Shown here piece after piece: positions 4,253-6,693 of a stretch of DNA of 6,693 nt. The stretch's first letter is position 1. Every line of letters begins with the position of its first letter. The notes under the pieces are model-generated. The model saw only the letters and a list, made by a program, of their open reading frames with translations. It searched no databases and was not told where the DNA came from. The position numbers and the translations under genes were made by a program. Source of the stretch: Lentisphaeria bacterium (lineage in GTDB: Bacteria > Verrucomicrobiota > Lentisphaeria > Victivallales > UBA1829); the NCBI GenBank assembly GCA_017623265.1, contig JAGAPM010000211.1, forward strand, positions 1 through 6,693, read 5' to 3'.

Positions 4253-6693
4253 TCAAAATGATGCAAGATCGACAATGATCACTCCTGCAGGATAGACTTT
4301 TTCCACGCCATTGCAGCAAACAACCGTTTGTTCCCGGGTGGCGATCAGATCAAAGACCGCTCCGAAAGCACGGATATTTTTCAGTTTGACCGCATTACAA
4401 GGTGCCGGAATACGGGGCTCAGCCCGGAAGGAATTGAACGAAAGCGGAACAAGTCCGAGTAAACCTTCCGTGATCACACGGCAATAAAGAGCGCTTTCCG
4501 CAGAAAGATGCCGTTTGCCGCCTTCGGGCCATGCTTCGATCGGATACGGCACATGGTCCCCCAGCAGACGATGGTGTGAATAAACCAGCAGTTTCCGGAA
4601 AGTCTGCTCCACCTCACCGGCGGCAAAGGCTCCCCGCAATCCGTAAAGCAGACTGCGATCCCAATAGGTTGTTCCGCCCTCCTCACACAACATGCCGTCA
4701 TGGAACCAGAGATAATCCGAATAGAGCGCGGCGACTGTATCTTCCGCCCGGTTCAGGATTCCCATACAAAGAGGGATTCCGATCCACGAACGCAGTGTGG
4801 TATTTCCGTCATAATAGCGATATGTTTTGAAACCATGGATCTCTGCGCCGAAATAAGACTCCATATCCAGCGCCAACTGTTCCGCCTGCCGACGGTAAAC
4901 AGCTGCCTTTTCCGGCAGCTGAAATTCTTCAGCAAGAGCGGCGGCTGAAAGCAATGCGCCATAGTAAAGGGATGAGGTACAGAGATTGGCGCTGCCGCTG
5001 GGGAAACGTCCTTCCATCTCATCTTTATCGGACATCACCACGCCCTGCGGATTCTTCCGGCGGCGGCAGTATTCCAGACACCATTCGATCCCGCGCCAGA
5101 GTTGTTTTGCAATCTCCCGGTCGCCGCATGTCAAAGCAAATCGGGATGCACCGTAAGCCCACATGGCACCATCGCCCCGGTCCCCTGCCCCTTCCCAGAT
5201 ATCGAAAGCCTCCGAGATCACGGAACTGGGGATCGGATAATAGTCCGGTCCCATAAATGGCATATAATGACGGTACGCATTGAAAGAAGCATCCAGAGCC
5301 AACGCATCGCCGGTCCACGCGAACCAGGGACCTGCATATTCCACTTCATCGTTGCACCAGGTAGCGGCATAGTAACTTTCTCCTCCGGGTCCGTGCATAA
5401 AACCGCCGCGGGTTCGAAAAATGCTTTCTCCGGCGCGGATCTTGCAGAAATGGAACATCGTATCCAGTTCAACGATCCCCGTTTCCAATTGCAGGGGAAA
5501 CGTGAGTTCGGTCACCCGTTTCCTGCGCCCGGCAAGTTCTGCGGCAGGGTCGAACGTGCGTGATTCCTGATCGGCTGTCCGGGCCTGGATCACAAGAGCT
5601 GTCCCGTTTTCTGATTCAGCCGGAACAGTGAGAGAATCATCCTGCATATCGCAATCCACCAGATAGACGCCGCGGGCTCCGCGGCTGGCAACCTGCACAT
5701 GATTGTTGATGATACGGATCTCAACGGCTTCTTTCCCTTCATTCACGAAAGTAAAGCGGATCAGATTTACCGGTGCATCATCAGCGGGTGCGATCTCACG
5801 GATCACCTGAAGCCCCGGCACATTGGTGCGGCTGCGGACAGTCAGAACCCCATCAAATGTAAAGTCAACGGGGTATTCTGCCAGCGGCGCTCCGCCAACT
5901 TCAAAAGCAGGCAGAACACCGGTGGGGATCGTTCCGTGGCTGGCGCTGTTTTTCGTCTCATTGTCCGTTTCGTCATCCCCGGAATTTTTCAGATTGACTT
6001 GCAGAGACGCGTGCGTTTTATTCGGGATCAACCGCAACATGGGAAATATGCAGTGCAATTCCTGTGTATAGGTTCCATCCGCCTTCACCCCGTAATAAAT
6101 CACAAGTGCCGTTTCTTTGCCGGAAGTTTCCACATGGTCCATGTGCGGTATGGCGGCATCAACTGTCCAACGGATAGCTTTTCCCTCATTCACGATTTGC
6201 CAATATTGTTTATCATCCGGAACCGGACTCCACGGCAGACGGGCATTCACCGCCGCTGCATACCACTCATCCGGATGCTTTTTGATCACATACCGGTGCG
6301 GTCCGGCGGGGTCCGGCAGAAACGAGCAGGAACCATCCTCTTCCGAGGAGGAGGCATAGCCGGTGACGCAGTCGTAACCGGCTTCGGCGGGGTCACCAAT
6401 CACACACAAAAGTGCCGTCATGGGATCCCAGGAGGAACGTCCTTCCGGACAGCCATACTTGATCAAAGACTGTTTCAGGGGATCATCATCCGGCAAATCG
6501 CTTCCCGTAATCACAGAATTCCCGACTTCCCAGCCGAGGAACGTAATGGGCGCAGTCCAATTTTTGCAGAGACGGTGTGAGCCGCTGACGGACCGGGGCG
6601 AAGCGTTGAAGTTGTACTCCCCGTTTGCGACCCCATCCCAGCGACCGCCCATATCCCAGAGATGCGCCACTTTTTCCCGGACCAGTTCCCTGC
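4253..6693 (-). CDS. Nucleoside hydrolase / six-hairpin glycosidase fusion protein (5' end cut by window edge)
   Basis: The frame is open to the right edge. The first possible start, a GTG at 6668-6670, is preceded in frame by RELVREK, which continues naturally into VAHLWDMGG, so the true start lies outside the window. Numbering from that GTG (805 residues), residues 1-145 look like the C-terminal part of an inosine/uridine-preferring nucleoside hydrolase: MGG (7-9), GEYN (17-20, matching the family AEFN ribose-binding stretch), PITFLGWEVG (41-50), and SWDP (80-83), where the family has HDP and the Asp binds calcium. The DxDxxxDD motif would lie upstream. Residues about 150-395 are beta-rich. 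About 400-740 resemble an (alpha/alpha)6 barrel, with acidic candidates in WCNDEVEY (438-445), DKDEMEG (548-554) and YWDR (669-672). About 740-805 form a short C-terminal beta domain, as in GH78/GH95-like enzymes. I cannot assign a GH family or the catalytic residues. A role in releasing sugar from a glycosylated or nucleoside-like substrate is inference. Confidence 0.72.
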   Translation of the reverse strand, partial: RELVREKVAHLWDMGGRWDGVANGEYNFNASPRSVSGSHRLCKNWTAPITFLGWEVGNSVITGSDLPDDDPLKQSLIKYGCPEGRSSWDPMTALLCVIGDPAEAGYDCVTGYASSSEEDGSCSFLPDPAGPHRYVIKKHPDEWYAAAVNARLPWSPVPDDKQYWQIVNEGKAIRWTVDAAIPHMDHVETSGKETALVIYYGVKADGTYTQELHCIFPMLRLIPNKTHASLQVNLKNSGDDETDNETKNSASHGTIPTGVLPAFEVGGAPLAEYPVDFTFDGVLTVRSRTNVPGLQVIREIAPADDAPVNLIRFTFVNEGKEAVEIRIINNHVQVASRGARGVYLVDCDMQDDSLTVPAESENGTALVIQARTADQESRTFDPAAELAGRRKRVTELTFPLQLETGIVELDTMFHFCKIRAGESIFRTRGGFMHGPGGESYYAATWCNDEVEYAGPWFAWTGDALALDASFNAYRHYMPFMGPDYYPIPSSVISEAFDIWEGAGDRGDGAMWAYGASRFALTCGDREIAKQLWRGIEWCLEYCRRRKNPQGVVMSDKDEMEGRFPSGSANLCTSSLYYGALLSAAALAEEFQLPEKAAVYRRQAEQLALDMESYFGAEIHGFKTYRYYDGNTTLRSWIGIPLCMGILNRAEDTVAALYSDYLWFHDGMLCEEGGTTYWDRSLLYGLRGAFAAGEVEQTFRKLLVYSHHRLLGDHVPYPIEAWPEGGKRHLSAESALYCRVITEGLLGLVPLSFNSFRAEPRIPAPCNAVKLKNIRAFGAVFDLIATREQTVVCCNGVEKVYPAGVIIVDLASF

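Noticed and set aside
6668..6670. GTG as the true start of the glycosidase fusion gene
   Set aside because: The in-frame sequence upstream (RELVREK) continues the nucleoside hydrolase fold, and the domain would lack its N-terminal half.

Overview
All four recognisable genes lie on the minus strand, so transcription runs from high to low coordinates. The content suggests a diderm, probably gut-associated anaerobe. Two exported secretin-family proteins imply an outer membrane, a DUF3793 protein is typical of intestinal anaerobes, and a large multidomain six-hairpin glycosidase fits a polysaccharide degrader. Lentisphaerae (Victivallis-like) would fit this mix, but that is an inference with modest confidence.

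Layout in transcription order: (1) 6693-4253, the 3' part of a very large gene cut by the window edge. Its product joins the C-terminal part of an inosine/uridine-type nucleoside hydrolase domain to a beta-sandwich plus (alpha/alpha)6-barrel glycosidase module. (2) 4252-4087, an intergenic region with a convincing promoter, LacI/GalR-type palindromes, an inverted repeat around the -10 box and two TTAG-N6-CTAA boxes. (3) 4086-3457, a DUF3793 family protein. (4) 3456-3229, a second promoter region with the same architecture: A-tracts, a TTAG-N6-CTAA box abutting the -35, 17 bp to TATATT, and a second box in a long leader. (5) 3228-1831 and 1804-23, two diverged tandem paralogues of a secretin-like exported protein, 26 bp apart. 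A strong Shine-Dalgarno sequence follows at the left edge, so the operon probably continues.

The glycosidase gene looks like a separate unit that ends before the first promoter. The DUF3793 gene and the secretin pair each have their own promoter, but the two promoters share a near-identical 17-bp element and the same box placement. The boxes resemble part of the DtxR/IdeR iron-box consensus. The best reading is a metal-responsive (DtxR-like) regulon linking a DUF3793 protein to an outer-membrane secretin pair. The regulator itself is not in the window, so this is a hypothesis. The most notable items are this shared regulatory architecture, the nucleoside hydrolase/glycosidase fusion, and the divergence between the two secretin paralogues.
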